This document shows, one piece after another, positions 51,420 through 59,612 of a DNA stretch of 64,000 nucleotides. The notes below the pieces were generated by a model. It saw only the letters and a list, made by a program, of their open reading frames with translations, did no database searches and was not told where the DNA came from. The DNA is taken from assembly GCA_902492015.1 (NCBI GenBank), contig CABUJR010000009.1, forward strand, positions 44,548 to 108,547, read 5' to 3'. This stretch comes from an uncultured Eubacteriales bacterium (GTDB lineage: Bacteria > Bacillota > Clostridia > TANB77 > CAG-508). A program made the translations under genes and the position numbers. How positions within the stretch are numbered: position 1 is the first letter of the stretch; the number at the start of each line of letters is the position of its first letter.

Positions 51420-52256
51420 TTATTCTATTTCATCATATTCATCTAAAAAATGATAAAATTTATCACCTTTTCTATAAGAAATGATTGTATCTAAATTAAC
51501 ATTTTGTACACTATTAAAAATATTTATATCTATATTGTCATAATCTTTTTTCATATTTTTTATAAGTTGCTTCATTTCTTCTCTTTTAGATTTACCATCT
51601 TCATTATAATTTGCATGATATTCTTCAGTAAATCTGCAAGCACATTCTATAAATTCTAACTTATTTCTATCTCTCCATGCTAAAATATCATCTTCTTTTA
51701 CAAAATATAATGGTCTTATTAGTTCCATACCAGGGTGTGATGTGCTTTTAACTTTAGGCATCATAGTTTGCATTTGTGAACCATAAAACATTCCCATTAA
51801 AATTGTTTCTATTACATCATTAAAATGGTGTCCAAGTGCAATTTTATTACACCCTAATTCTTTGGCTTTTTCATATAAATATCCTCTTCTCATCCTAGCA
51901 CAAATATAACATGGATTTTTTTCTATATTTACAACTCTACTGAATATATCTGTTTCAAACATTATAATTGGTATGTTTAATATTTTACTATTTTCAATTA
52001 TTTTTTGCTTGTTTTTTTCATTATAACCTGGATTCATAACAATAAATTCTATTTCAAAATTCATTTTCCTATGCTTTTTTAGTTCTTGAAAACATTTTGC
52101 CATAAGCATAGAATCTTTTCCACCAGAAATACAAATAGCAATTTTATCTCCTTCTTTTATCATTTCATATTCAGTTATACCTTTAACAAATTTTTTCCAA
52201 ATTTCTTTTCTAAACCTTTTTGTTATTGTTTGTTCTATTTCCTCATATCTTTCCAT
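51420..52256 (-). CDS. PP-loop ATPase, tRNA 2-thiolation TtcA-like
   Basis: A 278-residue adenine-nucleotide alpha-hydrolase. The PP-loop is ICISGGKDSML near residue 41, followed by a C-x2-C pair in CYICARMRRG near residue 118 that ligates an iron-sulfur cluster in TtcA-type enzymes, and ALGHHFNDVIETIL. The C-terminal half holds CACRFTEEYH. TtcA thiolates C32 in tRNA, but several close relatives act on other tRNAs or on U34, so the target base is uncertain. It lies after the CmpB-like gene with a 32-base gap and has its own terminator. Confidence 0.82.
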   Translation of the reverse strand: MERYEEIEQTITKRFRKEIWKKFVKGITEYEMIKEGDKIAICISGGKDSMLMAKCFQELKKHRKMNFEIEFIVMNPGYNEKNKQKIIENSKILNIPIIMFETDIFSRVVNIEKNPCYICARMRRGYLYEKAKELGCNKIALGHHFNDVIETILMGMFYGSQMQTMMPKVKSTSHPGMELIRPLYFVKEDDILAWRDRNKLEFIECACRFTEEYHANYNEDGKSKREEMKQLIKNMKKDYDNIDINIFNSVQNVNLDTIISYRKGDKFYHFLDEYDEIE

Positions 52257-52288
52257 TATTTTTTCCTTTTATAATCCTTATTTAATAA

Positions 52289-53308
52289 CTATATATTCCT
52301 TTCAGCATCAAATTTATAATAATAATTTTTCACATCTGGGTATAATTCACTAATTCTTTTCATAGAACCATCTTTTAAAGTAATTGTTAAATTAGGATAT
52401 GTCATTAGCATTTTTTCCACACTAAAAAATTTATTTAAAAATTCGGCTTTTTCCTTATCTTTATAGATTTCATCATACAATTTTTCTGTTTCCTCTTTAT
52501 AACTAATTTGTACATCATTTTCAACTGCAACTTTTATTAGAAAAACATTTATTGCATAAGCTGAAATCAAACAGTCAAAAAATAAAAATATTATTAATAA
52601 TAGAGTCATCACTTTTAATAAGATTAAATTAATTTTTTCTTTCAACCAATCTATATATTTATCTACAAGCGGATTAATTACTCTCATTAAATAAACTCCT
52701 AGAAGCCCCCAAAAGATTGAATATAAAAAACATATTCTTCCATTAATATTTAAAAATCTATCTGAATAATCCCACCATTTAACATTTAAAATTAATTCAC
52801 CTAGAAAGCTCACCATATACTCTACAATAGAGCCAACAATAAAACCACCAATAAATAAAGTATGATTATTCTTAAAGAATTTATAATTTAATACTACAAT
52901 TATAATTACAGCTCCAACACCATAAATAGAGCAAAATGGTCCATATAAAAAACTTTGTCTGCTTTCAAATACCCCATAATTAAATAGTGCAAAAAGAGTT
53001 TCTATCACAAATCCTAAAAAACTATAAATAATAAAATATGCAAATATTCTCCAAAAAGAAATTTTTATAGTTTTATAATTACTCTCTTCTTTAGTTTCAA
53101 TATCTAGTTTTTTTAGATATTTTTTTAATTTATCTAATATTTCTTCTGTGTTTTCAGAATTTTCTATATTTTCAATTAACTTATTTATTTTACTGCTTAT
53201 CTTTTTATTTTTAATGGTTTTGACTTCTTTATTTTTTTCTTGTTTGTCAGAACTTTCATTATTTTTAACTTTATTTGCTTTTAATTCTAGATCATTTTCT
53301 TGCTTCAT
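52289..53308 (-). CDS. Putative ABC-transporter type IV membrane protein (PF06541/CmpB-like)
   Basis: A 339-residue protein. The first 85 residues are highly charged and Lys-rich (KANKVKNNESSDKQEKNKE). The core membrane domain follows with SFLGFVIETLFALFNYGVFE, GPFCSIYGVGAVII and SIVEYMVSFLGELILN, motifs of the PF06541 (putative ABC transporter type IV) family, with five or six helices. No ATPase partner lies nearby. The role of this family is not established; proposals include sensing or membrane assembly. It lies between the TtcA-like and mnmA genes. Confidence 0.76.
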   Translation of the reverse strand: MKQENDLELKANKVKNNESSDKQEKNKEVKTIKNKKISSKINKLIENIENSENTEEILDKLKKYLKKLDIETKEESNYKTIKISFWRIFAYFIIYSFLGFVIETLFALFNYGVFESRQSFLYGPFCSIYGVGAVIIIVVLNYKFFKNNHTLFIGGFIVGSIVEYMVSFLGELILNVKWWDYSDRFLNINGRICFLYSIFWGLLGVYLMRVINPLVDKYIDWLKEKINLILLKVMTLLLIIFLFFDCLISAYAINVFLIKVAVENDVQISYKEETEKLYDEIYKDKEKAEFLNKFFSVEKMLMTYPNLTITLKDGSMKRISELYPDVKNYYYKFDAERNI

Positions 53309-53350
53309 ATATACCTCATTTTTTATAATAACTTAAAATTAAATTTATTT

Positions 53351-54406
53351 TTATATTATTTTTCCACCACCTAAAACGATATCTCCTATATAAAATACTG
53401 CTGATTGTCCAGGTGTTATTGCTCTTTGAGGCTCTTCAAAAATAACTTTAATTAATTTGTTTTCTTGCTTTATTTTTGCTTTTGCTTGTTTTGCTGAATA
53501 TCTTGTTTTTACTTCTACATCAATCCAATCTTCTATTTTATCTACTAATAATAAATTAATATCAGTTACTAAAACTTCTTTTTTATAAAGTTCTTTCTCT
53601 TCACCAACAATTACTTCATTTTTTTCCTTATTAAATCCTAATACAAAAAGAGGAACTGGGTTAGAAATCCCTAATCCTTTTCTTTGACCTATTGTATAAT
53701 TATAAATTCCATTATGTTTTCCTAATATTTTTCCCTCAGAATTTACAATATTTCCTTTTTTAGGTTCTATATCAGAATTATTCTCTAAAAATTTCTTATA
53801 ATCCCCATCTGGAATAAAACATATATCTTCACTATCTGGTTTATTAGCTACTATCAAATTGTTATTTCTTGCAATTTCTCTTATTTGTTCTTTATTTTCA
53901 AAATTACTTAAAGGAAAAATTATATGTTTGATTAAATCTTTAGGAATACTCCATAAAACATAACTCTGATCTTTTTTTCCAGCATTAGATTTTTTTATAA
54001 CCCATCTTTTATATTTTTCACTATATTCGGTTTTTGCATAATGTCCAGTTGCAATATACTCACACTCAAACTCTTTTGCTTTTTCATACATTGCACCAAA
54101 TTTTATATATTTGTTACACTCTATGCAAGGATTTGGTGTTTTGCAATTTTTATAACAATCTATAAAATCTTCAATTACATATTTTTTGAAATCTTTTTCG
54201 CAGTTATATATACAATGGTTTATCCCTAAAAAATCACATATTTTCTTAGCATCATCAAATAAACTTTCCTTAGAAATTTTTTCTTCTTCATTATGTAATT
54301 GCATTGTTATCCCTATTACTTCATAACCTTGTTCTTTTAGTAATAGTGCAGACACACTACTATCCACACCACCACTCATACCTAGTAAAACCTTTTTATT
54401 TTCCAT
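53351..54406 (-). CDS. mnmA: tRNA-specific 2-thiouridylase MnmA
   Basis: A 351-residue enzyme. LLGMSGGVDSSVSALLLKEQ (PP-loop) at the N-terminus, the first catalytic Cys in TPNPCIECNKYIKF, the second in SEDICFIPDGDY, and the C-terminal GQSAVFYIGDIVLGGG. It forms s2U at the wobble position of tRNA-Lys, -Glu and -Gln, taking sulfur from a cysteine desulfurase. It is the last gene of dtxR-sufC-sufBD-mnmA, with a 16-base gap, so iron-sulfur assembly and tRNA thiolation appear to be co-regulated. Confidence 0.96.
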   Translation of the reverse strand: MENKKVLLGMSGGVDSSVSALLLKEQGYEVIGITMQLHNEEEKISKESLFDDAKKICDFLGINHCIYNCEKDFKKYVIEDFIDCYKNCKTPNPCIECNKYIKFGAMYEKAKEFECEYIATGHYAKTEYSEKYKRWVIKKSNAGKKDQSYVLWSIPKDLIKHIIFPLSNFENKEQIREIARNNNLIVANKPDSEDICFIPDGDYKKFLENNSDIEPKKGNIVNSEGKILGKHNGIYNYTIGQRKGLGISNPVPLFVLGFNKEKNEVIVGEEKELYKKEVLVTDINLLLVDKIEDWIDVEVKTRYSAKQAKAKIKQENKLIKVIFEEPQRAITPGQSAVFYIGDIVLGGGKII

Positions 54407-54422
54407 AAATATTTTCCTTTTT

Positions 54423-55340
54423 CTATTTTAAAAATCCATTTATTATTTGCTCTTCTGCTTCACTTTCTGTTAATCCTAAAGACATTAATTTAATTAATTG
54501 TTCTCCAGCAATTTTTCCTATTGCAGCTTCATGTGTTAAACTTGCATCAATATTTTTTGCAGTAACCTGTGGAAGTGATGAAACTTCTCCTTTATCCATT
54601 ATAATTGCATCACATTCAACATGCCCAAAACAAGCATTATTTCCATACACTCTTGAAATAAATTCTTGTTTTGAATTATCTTTTGCAACTGATCTTGAAA
54701 TAACATTTGTACTAGAATTTTCTCCATTTAGATTTACCTCAAATTCAGTTTTAGCAATTTGATCTCCATGAGTCATAATTTTTTCTTTAATTATAAGTGT
54801 TGCATCTTTATCTAGTTCTCCTTTTGTAGTCCTTATAGTCGAATCTACTCCTTTGATTTGAACTGTTTCCATTTCTAAAACAGCTCCAGCTTTTAGATGT
54901 ATTTCTGTAACAGGATTTAAAATTCTTTTTCCTGTTCCATCACCTTCACCATAATGTTTTTCAATATATTTAACTTTAGCTCCCTCTTCTAAGAAAAATC
55001 TATGAATTCCATCATGTTCAGAAGTATCACAAGAAGAGTTATGGATACCACATCCTGCAACAATAACAACATCAGCATTTTTTCCTACATAAAAATCATT
55101 GTAAACTAAATCTTTTATTCCGCTTTGGGTTAAAATTACTGGTATATGAACACTTTCATTTTTTGTATTTTCTTTTATAAATATGTCTATTCCTTCTTTA
55201 TCTTTCTTAGACACAATATCTATATTAGCAGTAGTTTTTCTCTCTGCTTTTTTTCCATTTTCTCTTAAATTGTATGCTCCTTGAGGTGTTTTTTCAATGT
55301 CTGCAATCTGTTTTAATAAATTTCTTTCTATACTATTCAT
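54423..55340 (-). CDS. SufB/SufD-family Fe-S assembly scaffold
   Basis: A 305-residue member of the SufBD family: VVIVAGCGIHNSSCDTSEHD, then FFLEEGAKVKYIEKHYGEG, AGAVLEMETVQIKG, and the C-terminal LTHEAAIGKIAGEQLIKLMS with the conserved HEAxxG. Only one SufBD-type protein is in the window, together with SufC; no SufS, SufU or second SufB/SufD lies in this stretch. This is the minimal SUF organisation described in some anaerobes. Start overlaps the end of sufC by 8 bases, indicating translational coupling. Confidence 0.88.
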   Translation of the reverse strand: MNSIERNLLKQIADIEKTPQGAYNLRENGKKAERKTTANIDIVSKKDKEGIDIFIKENTKNESVHIPVILTQSGIKDLVYNDFYVGKNADVVIVAGCGIHNSSCDTSEHDGIHRFFLEEGAKVKYIEKHYGEGDGTGKRILNPVTEIHLKAGAVLEMETVQIKGVDSTIRTTKGELDKDATLIIKEKIMTHGDQIAKTEFEVNLNGENSSTNVISRSVAKDNSKQEFISRVYGNNACFGHVECDAIIMDKGEVSSLPQVTAKNIDASLTHEAAIGKIAGEQLIKLMSLGLTESEAEEQIINGFLK

Positions 55341-56058
55341 TGATTTTACCTCCTTTTTCTAAAAATTTGCATGCTGAAGATATGAATTTCCTATCTTCAA
55401 AAATTTCTTCTTTATCACCTATCTTTTCAATTTTTCCATCAACTAATAAAACAATTTTATCTGCAATATCCAATATTCTTTCCTGATGACTTATTGTAAT
55501 AATTGTTCCTTTAATTTCTGCTCTCATCTTTTTAAAAACTTGAATTAAGCTATTAAAGCTCCATAAATCGATTCCAGCTTCTGGTTCATCAAAAATTGTT
55601 AACTTTGACTGTTTTGCTTCTAACATAGCTATTTCAATTCTCTTTAATTCTCCACCTGATAAGCTATTATCAACTTCTCTATCTATATATTCTTTAGCAC
55701 ATAAACCAACATCTGATAAATAATCACAAATTTCTTTCATTTTAAGTTCATTATTAGCTGCTAAATTAATCATATCTTTTACTGTTAAACCTTTGAATTT
55801 AACTGGTTGTTGAAATGCAAAACCAATTCCTAGTTTTGCTCTTTCTGTTATATTTAATTTAGTAATATCCTTGCCATCAAAATTAATTGTTCCTGAGTCT
55901 GGCATTTCAATTCCCATAATAATTTTAGCAAGTGTTGATTTTCCTGAACCATTTGGTCCAGTAATTGCTATAAAAGTATTATTTTTTACATCTAAATTTA
56001 CATTATCTAAAATTTGTTTTCCATCTCTTTTAAAACATATATTTCTTAACTCTAACAT
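55333..56058 (-). CDS. sufC: SufC, Fe-S assembly ATPase
   Basis: A 241-residue ABC-type ATPase with Walker A GPNGSGKSTLAKIIMG, the SufC-type signature LSGGELKRIEIAMLEAKQSK (LSGGE) and Walker B LTIFDEPEAGIDLW. The family drives SufBD and is not a transporter. I use the ATG at 56058, which follows AGAAGGAGAAGAA; an upstream start at 56094 lacks such a site. It is followed by sufBD with an 8-base overlap and preceded by the DtxR-type regulator, 25 bases upstream. Confidence 0.93.
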   Translation of the reverse strand: MLELRNICFKRDGKQILDNVNLDVKNNTFIAITGPNGSGKSTLAKIIMGIEMPDSGTINFDGKDITKLNITERAKLGIGFAFQQPVKFKGLTVKDMINLAANNELKMKEICDYLSDVGLCAKEYIDREVDNSLSGGELKRIEIAMLEAKQSKLTIFDEPEAGIDLWSFNSLIQVFKKMRAEIKGTIITISHQERILDIADKIVLLVDGKIEKIGDKEEIFEDRKFISSACKFLEKGGKINE

Positions 56059-56083
56059 TTCTTCTCCTTCTATATTATTTATA

Positions 56084-56539
56084 TTATTTTTCATATTTTG
56101 TTATTTTTCTTCTTGCACAAGCTCTGCATTTTTCCTTGTTAATATCATATCCACAATCTAAATTATTAAAATTTAAAACTTTATGAACATATTTTGCAAG
56201 TTTATTTAAAGTATTATCTGAAACAGAATTTTTTATTTTATCTGCATCTTTTTTAGCTTCTTCTTCACTTAATTCTAAAACATCCCTTAAAAATACAAAA
56301 ACTATATCATAAGCTTCCAATATTTTTTTAGCAATATTTTCTCCTTCTTCAGTTAATTCTATTTTTCCATAAGTTTCATAATTTATTAAATTATTATCTT
56401 TTAAATTGTTTAGTGCTTTATTAACACTAGGTTTTGTACAATTCATTTTTTTTGCAATGTCAGTAACTCTTATATCTCCATTTTGAATTGACAATATATA
56501 CATATTTTTTAAATATTCTTCTAAAGATTTAGTTATCAT
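56084..56539 (-). CDS. DtxR/IdeR-family iron-dependent repressor
   Basis: A 151-residue metalloregulator. LEEYLKNMYILSIQNGDIRV, then TDIAKKMNCTKPSVNKALNNL is the winged HTH, followed by dimerisation helices (AYDIVFVFLRDVLEL, EEAKKDADKIKNSV) and a short tail with four Cys (CGYDINKEKCRACARRK). No SH3-like C-terminal domain is present, as in the shorter MntR/IdeR relatives. It lies directly upstream of sufC, sufBD and mnmA, and its own start region carries a DtxR-type palindrome, so the whole operon is likely iron- and self-regulated. Confidence 0.88.
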   Translation of the reverse strand: MITKSLEEYLKNMYILSIQNGDIRVTDIAKKMNCTKPSVNKALNNLKDNNLINYETYGKIELTEEGENIAKKILEAYDIVFVFLRDVLELSEEEAKKDADKIKNSVSDNTLNKLAKYVHKVLNFNNLDCGYDINKEKCRACARRKITKYEK

Positions 56540-56560
56540 TTTTTCTCCTCATAAAATTAT

Positions 56561-56606
56561 TGTTAGCTTAGGTTAACATTATATATTTTTTTATACTAAA
56601 AGTCAA
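56561..56606 (-). promoter_or_regulatory. dtxR-suf promoter with DtxR-type operator at the start site
   Basis: Minus strand TTGACT (56601-56606), 17 bases, TATAAT (56578-56583). Immediately downstream lies TGTTAACCTAAGCTAACA (56561-56578), an 18-bp palindrome resembling DtxR/IdeR boxes (TTAGGTTAGSCTAACCTAA). Confidence 0.8.
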
Positions 56607-56672
56607 TAGTAATAGCTATAAAAGTTACATCAAGTTATTTAAAATTTTGTTTATATAAATATTTTTATAAAA

Positions 56673-56738
56673 GAACAAAAAGGACATTATGATAATTGCA
56701 AAAGATTAAATTTTATGAAAATGTCCACGTCTTTGTTC
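56673..56738. repeat. Compound palindrome A
   Basis: Arms GAACAAA/TTTGTTC and GGACATT/AATGTCC are nested and separated by a small internal loop and a 31-base inner part. First of four consecutive palindromes. Confidence 0.7.
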
Positions 56739-56744
56739 GCCCTA

Positions 56745-56768
56745 ACAAGTTTTTTTCAAAAAACTTGT
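56745..56768. repeat. Palindrome B
   Basis: ACAAGTTTTTT and AAAAAACTTGT pair perfectly with a 2-base loop. Confidence 0.7.
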
Positions 56769-56789
56769 GTGCACTATTGGTCATAAGCC

Positions 56790-56831
56790 TTTATTTAGTA
56801 GGATGTGCAAAGCACTTTCCTACTAAATAAA
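56790..56831. repeat. Palindrome C
   Basis: TTTATTTAGTAGGA and TCCTACTAAATAAA pair perfectly over 14 bp; the 14-base inner part contains GTGC/GCAC. Confidence 0.75.
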
Positions 56832-56878
56832 AAACCTTAAGTAAATATAACTTACCTTTGTTATATTTACCTAAGGTT
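56826..56878 (-). terminator. Palindrome D, terminator of the two unknown genes
   Basis: AACCTTAAGTAAATATAAC pairs with GTTATATTTACCTAAGGTT (19 bp, one mismatch) around 8 bases. On the minus strand TTTTTTATTT follows, so it can terminate transcription of the 57406-56963 pair. Confidence 0.78.
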
Positions 56879-56962
56879 AACTAGTTTATCATAAAAATTA
56901 GTTATTTTTTAGAATTTTTAATAAATATCTAATAATATTTTAATAAGTTTTTAAATTTAAAA

Positions 56963-57394
56963 TTATTTTTTAAATAAATTTTTAATTTTATTTATTATTT
57001 CTTGTATAATACTATTTTTATTTATAGAAATTAAATTGCTTTTTAAATCCTTATTTTTTGAAATTTCATCAGTCTTTTTAAATAAATTATTAGGATTATA
57101 TTTTTCTCTAAATTCAAGTTCATTAATAGCAATAGATTTTAGCAAATCATCTTTTTCACTCTGTGACTTGCACCAATATTCATAATTAATCATCGCCAAA
57201 ATTGCTAAAGCTTCTTTATTTATATTTTGATTTATAAGAGGTTTTGTCACATCTATTTCTTTTTTATGTGTCAAATCTTTCTGAGAATGAATTATATATC
57301 TTAATTCTTTTGGAACTAAATCTTGATACTTTTTATCCATTAAATTTATAATTGTATCTACTTCAGCATAAGCTATACTTCTTGTTGTTTGCAC
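56963..57394 (-). CDS. Unknown protein (small conserved-looking family)
   Basis: A 143-residue soluble protein. TTRSIAYAEVDTIINLMDKK at the N-terminus, EALAILAMINYEYWC in the middle and REKYNPNNLF then a Lys-rich amphipathic C-terminus (IIQEIINKIKNLFKK). I recall similar short proteins ending in REKYNPxxLF in Clostridial genomes, function unknown. The start is GTG, 6-7 bases after AGGAGG. It forms a two-gene operon with the 57406 gene (11-base gap) and is followed by the palindrome array. Confidence 0.65.
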   Translation of the reverse strand: MQTTRSIAYAEVDTIINLMDKKYQDLVPKELRYIIHSQKDLTHKKEIDVTKPLINQNINKEALAILAMINYEYWCKSQSEKDDLLKSIAINELEFREKYNPNNLFKKTDEISKNKDLKSNLISINKNSIIQEIINKIKNLFKK

Positions 57395-57405
57395 TTATAT
57401 TCCTC

Positions 57406-58479
57406 CTATTCTCTTCCTTTTGTTTCTTTATCTTCTTCAGCTTTTTCTTGACTTATTAAAGCTTTTTTAGTACTTACATTTAAATCTCTTCCAGCTTGTA
57501 ACATATCCATTCCTGTAACTGATTGTCTTATTGCATCATTTAAATTGTCTAATCCTAAAAATACACTACTACTAGCTATGGCATTTTCAAAAGTTGTCAT
57601 ATTTGCCATTTCTTGAATTTTATTAAGCCCTGCTATATATTTTCTAACTGACTCTATTTCTTTTTTCATTAAGTCACTTGGTATATCATCTGGAATTTCT
57701 GGTATTTCAGGCAATTCTGATTCATCTAATTTTCTATTTTCCATTTTAGCCATATCTATAATACTGTTTCTTTCTACTATAGCAATTTCTCTTTGCCATG
57801 CTATACTTCTTGCTCTTAAATTAGTATCTAACTCATTTTTCATTGAACTTAACAATTTTTCTGTTGCATCTCTATCTTGCTCAATATATTTATCAATATC
57901 TTCTTGAGTTGTTAAATCTTGTTTTGATGGAGTTACAACATAACCTGTTTTCTCGATTGGAAATGATATTCCATTTTCTCCAACTAATCTATCACCTTCT
58001 ACCTTTGCAGGAACATCTGACATTCCACTATAAGGCAAAAATGCAGGAATAAATTTAATAGAACCATCTTCTACTTTTTCTAATGTAAAAAATTTTCCTA
58101 AAGCTTCACTATAATAACGTCCATCTGACATTAGTTTAACTTCTGTGCCAGATACAGGCTCTTTCATAGCCATCATTTTATCGCCAATTTGCATAAAACT
58201 TTTTTTAGAATATCTTCCTTTATATTTTCCTACATCAATTTTTTCTAATGGTCCTCCACAACTAGGATCTTCTAGAACATCTCCATCAACTACAATAAAA
58301 ATATCTTCATTACTTCTTTTTTCTAATCTTTCTTTATATAATTTTCTTAATTCAGAATTAAAGTTTTCATCTTCTAACTCTTGCTTTGTGCAATAAATAT
58401 AAATATTTCTATTTTTCTCATTTCTGTATACTCTATCTGAAATTTTTAATAATTCTGTTCCAGATTTTAAATCTTCCAC
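57406..58479 (-). CDS. Unknown soluble protein of about 357 residues
   Basis: A hypothetical protein. The first third contains IFIVVDGDVLEDPSCGGPLE, a central beta-rich part (GDRLVGENGISFPIEKTGYVV), and the last third is helical (DATEKLLSSMKNELDTNLRA) ending in an acidic tail. No signal peptide, membrane helix or catalytic motif is evident. The GTG at 58479 lies 8 bases after GGAGG and is preferred; an ATG at 58485 lies only 2 bases after it. The gene has a good promoter at 58520 and is co-transcribed with the 56963 gene. No function proposed. Confidence 0.7.
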   Translation of the reverse strand: MEDLKSGTELLKISDRVYRNEKNRNIYIYCTKQELEDENFNSELRKLYKERLEKRSNEDIFIVVDGDVLEDPSCGGPLEKIDVGKYKGRYSKKSFMQIGDKMMAMKEPVSGTEVKLMSDGRYYSEALGKFFTLEKVEDGSIKFIPAFLPYSGMSDVPAKVEGDRLVGENGISFPIEKTGYVVTPSKQDLTTQEDIDKYIEQDRDATEKLLSSMKNELDTNLRARSIAWQREIAIVERNSIIDMAKMENRKLDESELPEIPEIPDDIPSDLMKKEIESVRKYIAGLNKIQEMANMTTFENAIASSSVFLGLDNLNDAIRQSVTGMDMLQAGRDLNVSTKKALISQEKAEEDKETKGRE

Positions 58480-58519
58480 ATTCATTTCCTCCAAATTGTA
58501 TGTTAATTAACATATATAT

Positions 58520-58548
58520 ATTATAATTTTACTACTAAATTTAGTCAA
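58520..58548 (-). promoter_or_regulatory. Sigma-A promoter of the unknown two-gene operon
   Basis: Minus strand TTGACT (58543-58548), 17-base spacer, TATAAT (58520-58525). Confidence 0.78.
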
Positions 58549-58605
58549 TTAATATTATTAAATTTAAAAAATATAAAATACCTATATAACTCGTGATTTC
58601 CAATT

Positions 58606-58655
58606 AAAGAAAAATCGCCCCGCATATTAAACAGGTATTATTTAATATGCGGGGC
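58606..58655 (-). terminator. Terminator of hsp20
   Basis: GCCCCGCATATTAAA pairs perfectly with TTTAATATGCGGGGC (15 bp, 9-base loop), followed on the minus strand by GATTTTTCTTT. An outer 9-bp repeat, TATAACTCG/CGAGTTATA, encloses it. Confidence 0.92.
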
Positions 58656-58726
58656 AAGTCGAGTTATAAGCTAATTACTAAGAATTTTAGATATTACATA
58701 ATTAATCTTTTTTTATTTTTATGATA

Positions 58727-59149
58727 TTAATCTATTTGAATTTTTTTCTTTTCTTCCAATTTCTTTGGTTCTTCTTTTGGAACTGTTAAGGTTAAAATAC
58801 CATTTTTGAAAGATGCTTTTATATCCTCTTCTTTTATGTTTTTACCTACATAAAAACTTCTTGAGCATTCACCATAATATCTTTCTTTATGAATATATTT
58901 TTCATCTTCGTCTGATTCATCAATATTTTTATCAACCTTAGCTGTTACTTTTAAATATCCATCTTCTATTTCAAGATCTATATTTTCTTTATCATATCCT
59001 GGTAAATCTACATCTATAATATACTTATCACCTTTCTCTTTTATGTCTGTTTTCATAAGTTTAGTCTCTCTTCTTTCAAAAAATGGGTCCATTCCAAACA
59101 TTTCATCAAATAAATCAAAATCATTTCTTTTTCTTGGTATCATCATCAT
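58727..59149 (-). CDS. Small heat shock protein Hsp20
   Basis: A 140-residue alpha-crystallin-type chaperone. N-terminal DLFDEMFGMDPFF, crystallin core VDLPGYDKENIDLEIEDGYL (given in pieces) and ERYYGECSRSFYVG, ending with the conserved FKNGILTLTVPKEEPKK (A-x-x-x-N-G-V/I-L). It binds unfolded protein in the cytoplasm during stress. The first of three adjacent ATGs (59149) is best placed, 8 bases after AAAGGAG. CIRCE and a sigma-A promoter lie 130 bases upstream. Confidence 0.95.
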   Translation of the reverse strand: MMMIPRKRNDFDLFDEMFGMDPFFERRETKLMKTDIKEKGDKYIIDVDLPGYDKENIDLEIEDGYLKVTAKVDKNIDESDEDEKYIHKERYYGECSRSFYVGKNIKEEDIKASFKNGILTLTVPKEEPKKLEEKKKIQID

Positions 59150-59275
59150 AATAATCACTCCTTTATAAAATTTTATGTATGTGTTGACACCATTTTAGGT
59201 AGCACATATCGATTTCTACTTGCTAGCTTAAATAGAAACCTCTATTCAAAAGTACTTTCTTCTTTTTACATATTT

Positions 59276-59317
59276 ATTATATCACTTTTTTTAGCAATGT
59301 CAATACTAGAGTGCTAA
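59276..59317 (-). promoter_or_regulatory. hsp20 promoter overlapped by a CIRCE (HrcA) element
   Basis: CIRCE at 59291-59317 reads, on the minus strand, TTAGCACTC then 9 bases then CATTGCTAA; one arm is perfect, the other has lost the last three bases. The -35 TTGACA (59298-59303) lies inside it; -10 TATAAT is at 59276-59281, 16 bases further. HrcA binding would block the promoter. The region from 59318 to 59547 shows nothing else. Confidence 0.85.
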
Positions 59318-59549
59318 TTTTTTTAAATATTTTTTTATTTCTTTAGAAGTCTGTATTATCAAGCTTTTTATGTATTATATATTTATATTATATATAGAAA
59401 AATATTAATTTATTCATTTTTTAATAAAAAATTCTACACATAAAAATCAAAACTTTAAATTTTGATAATTATAAAAAATAATCTTTTCGAAATATAAGTC
59501 GAATCATTTATATGGCTGAAAAATTAAAATAATTTTCCTATTATATAAA

Positions 59550-59580
59550 TAAAAGGTGGCAACTTTAAAAATTACCACCT
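59550..59580 (-). terminator. Terminator of pyruvate kinase
   Basis: On the minus strand AGGTGGTAA pairs with TTGCCACCT (one G-U) around 9 bases, followed by TTTATTT. Confidence 0.85.
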
Positions 59581-59612
59581 AATTTATTTGTATTAAGTTT
59601 TATTTTAGATTA

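Noticed and set aside
52289..53308. Phage or conjugation protein
   Set aside because: The Lys-rich N-terminus looked odd, but the membrane core matches the PF06541-type family; no phage genes are nearby.
56673..56878. CRISPR array
   Set aside because: The four palindromes differ in sequence and size and are not direct repeats with spacers.
59318..59547. Small RNA or peptide upstream of hsp20
   Set aside because: No open frame with a ribosome binding site and no stable hairpin was seen apart from the pyk terminator further on.
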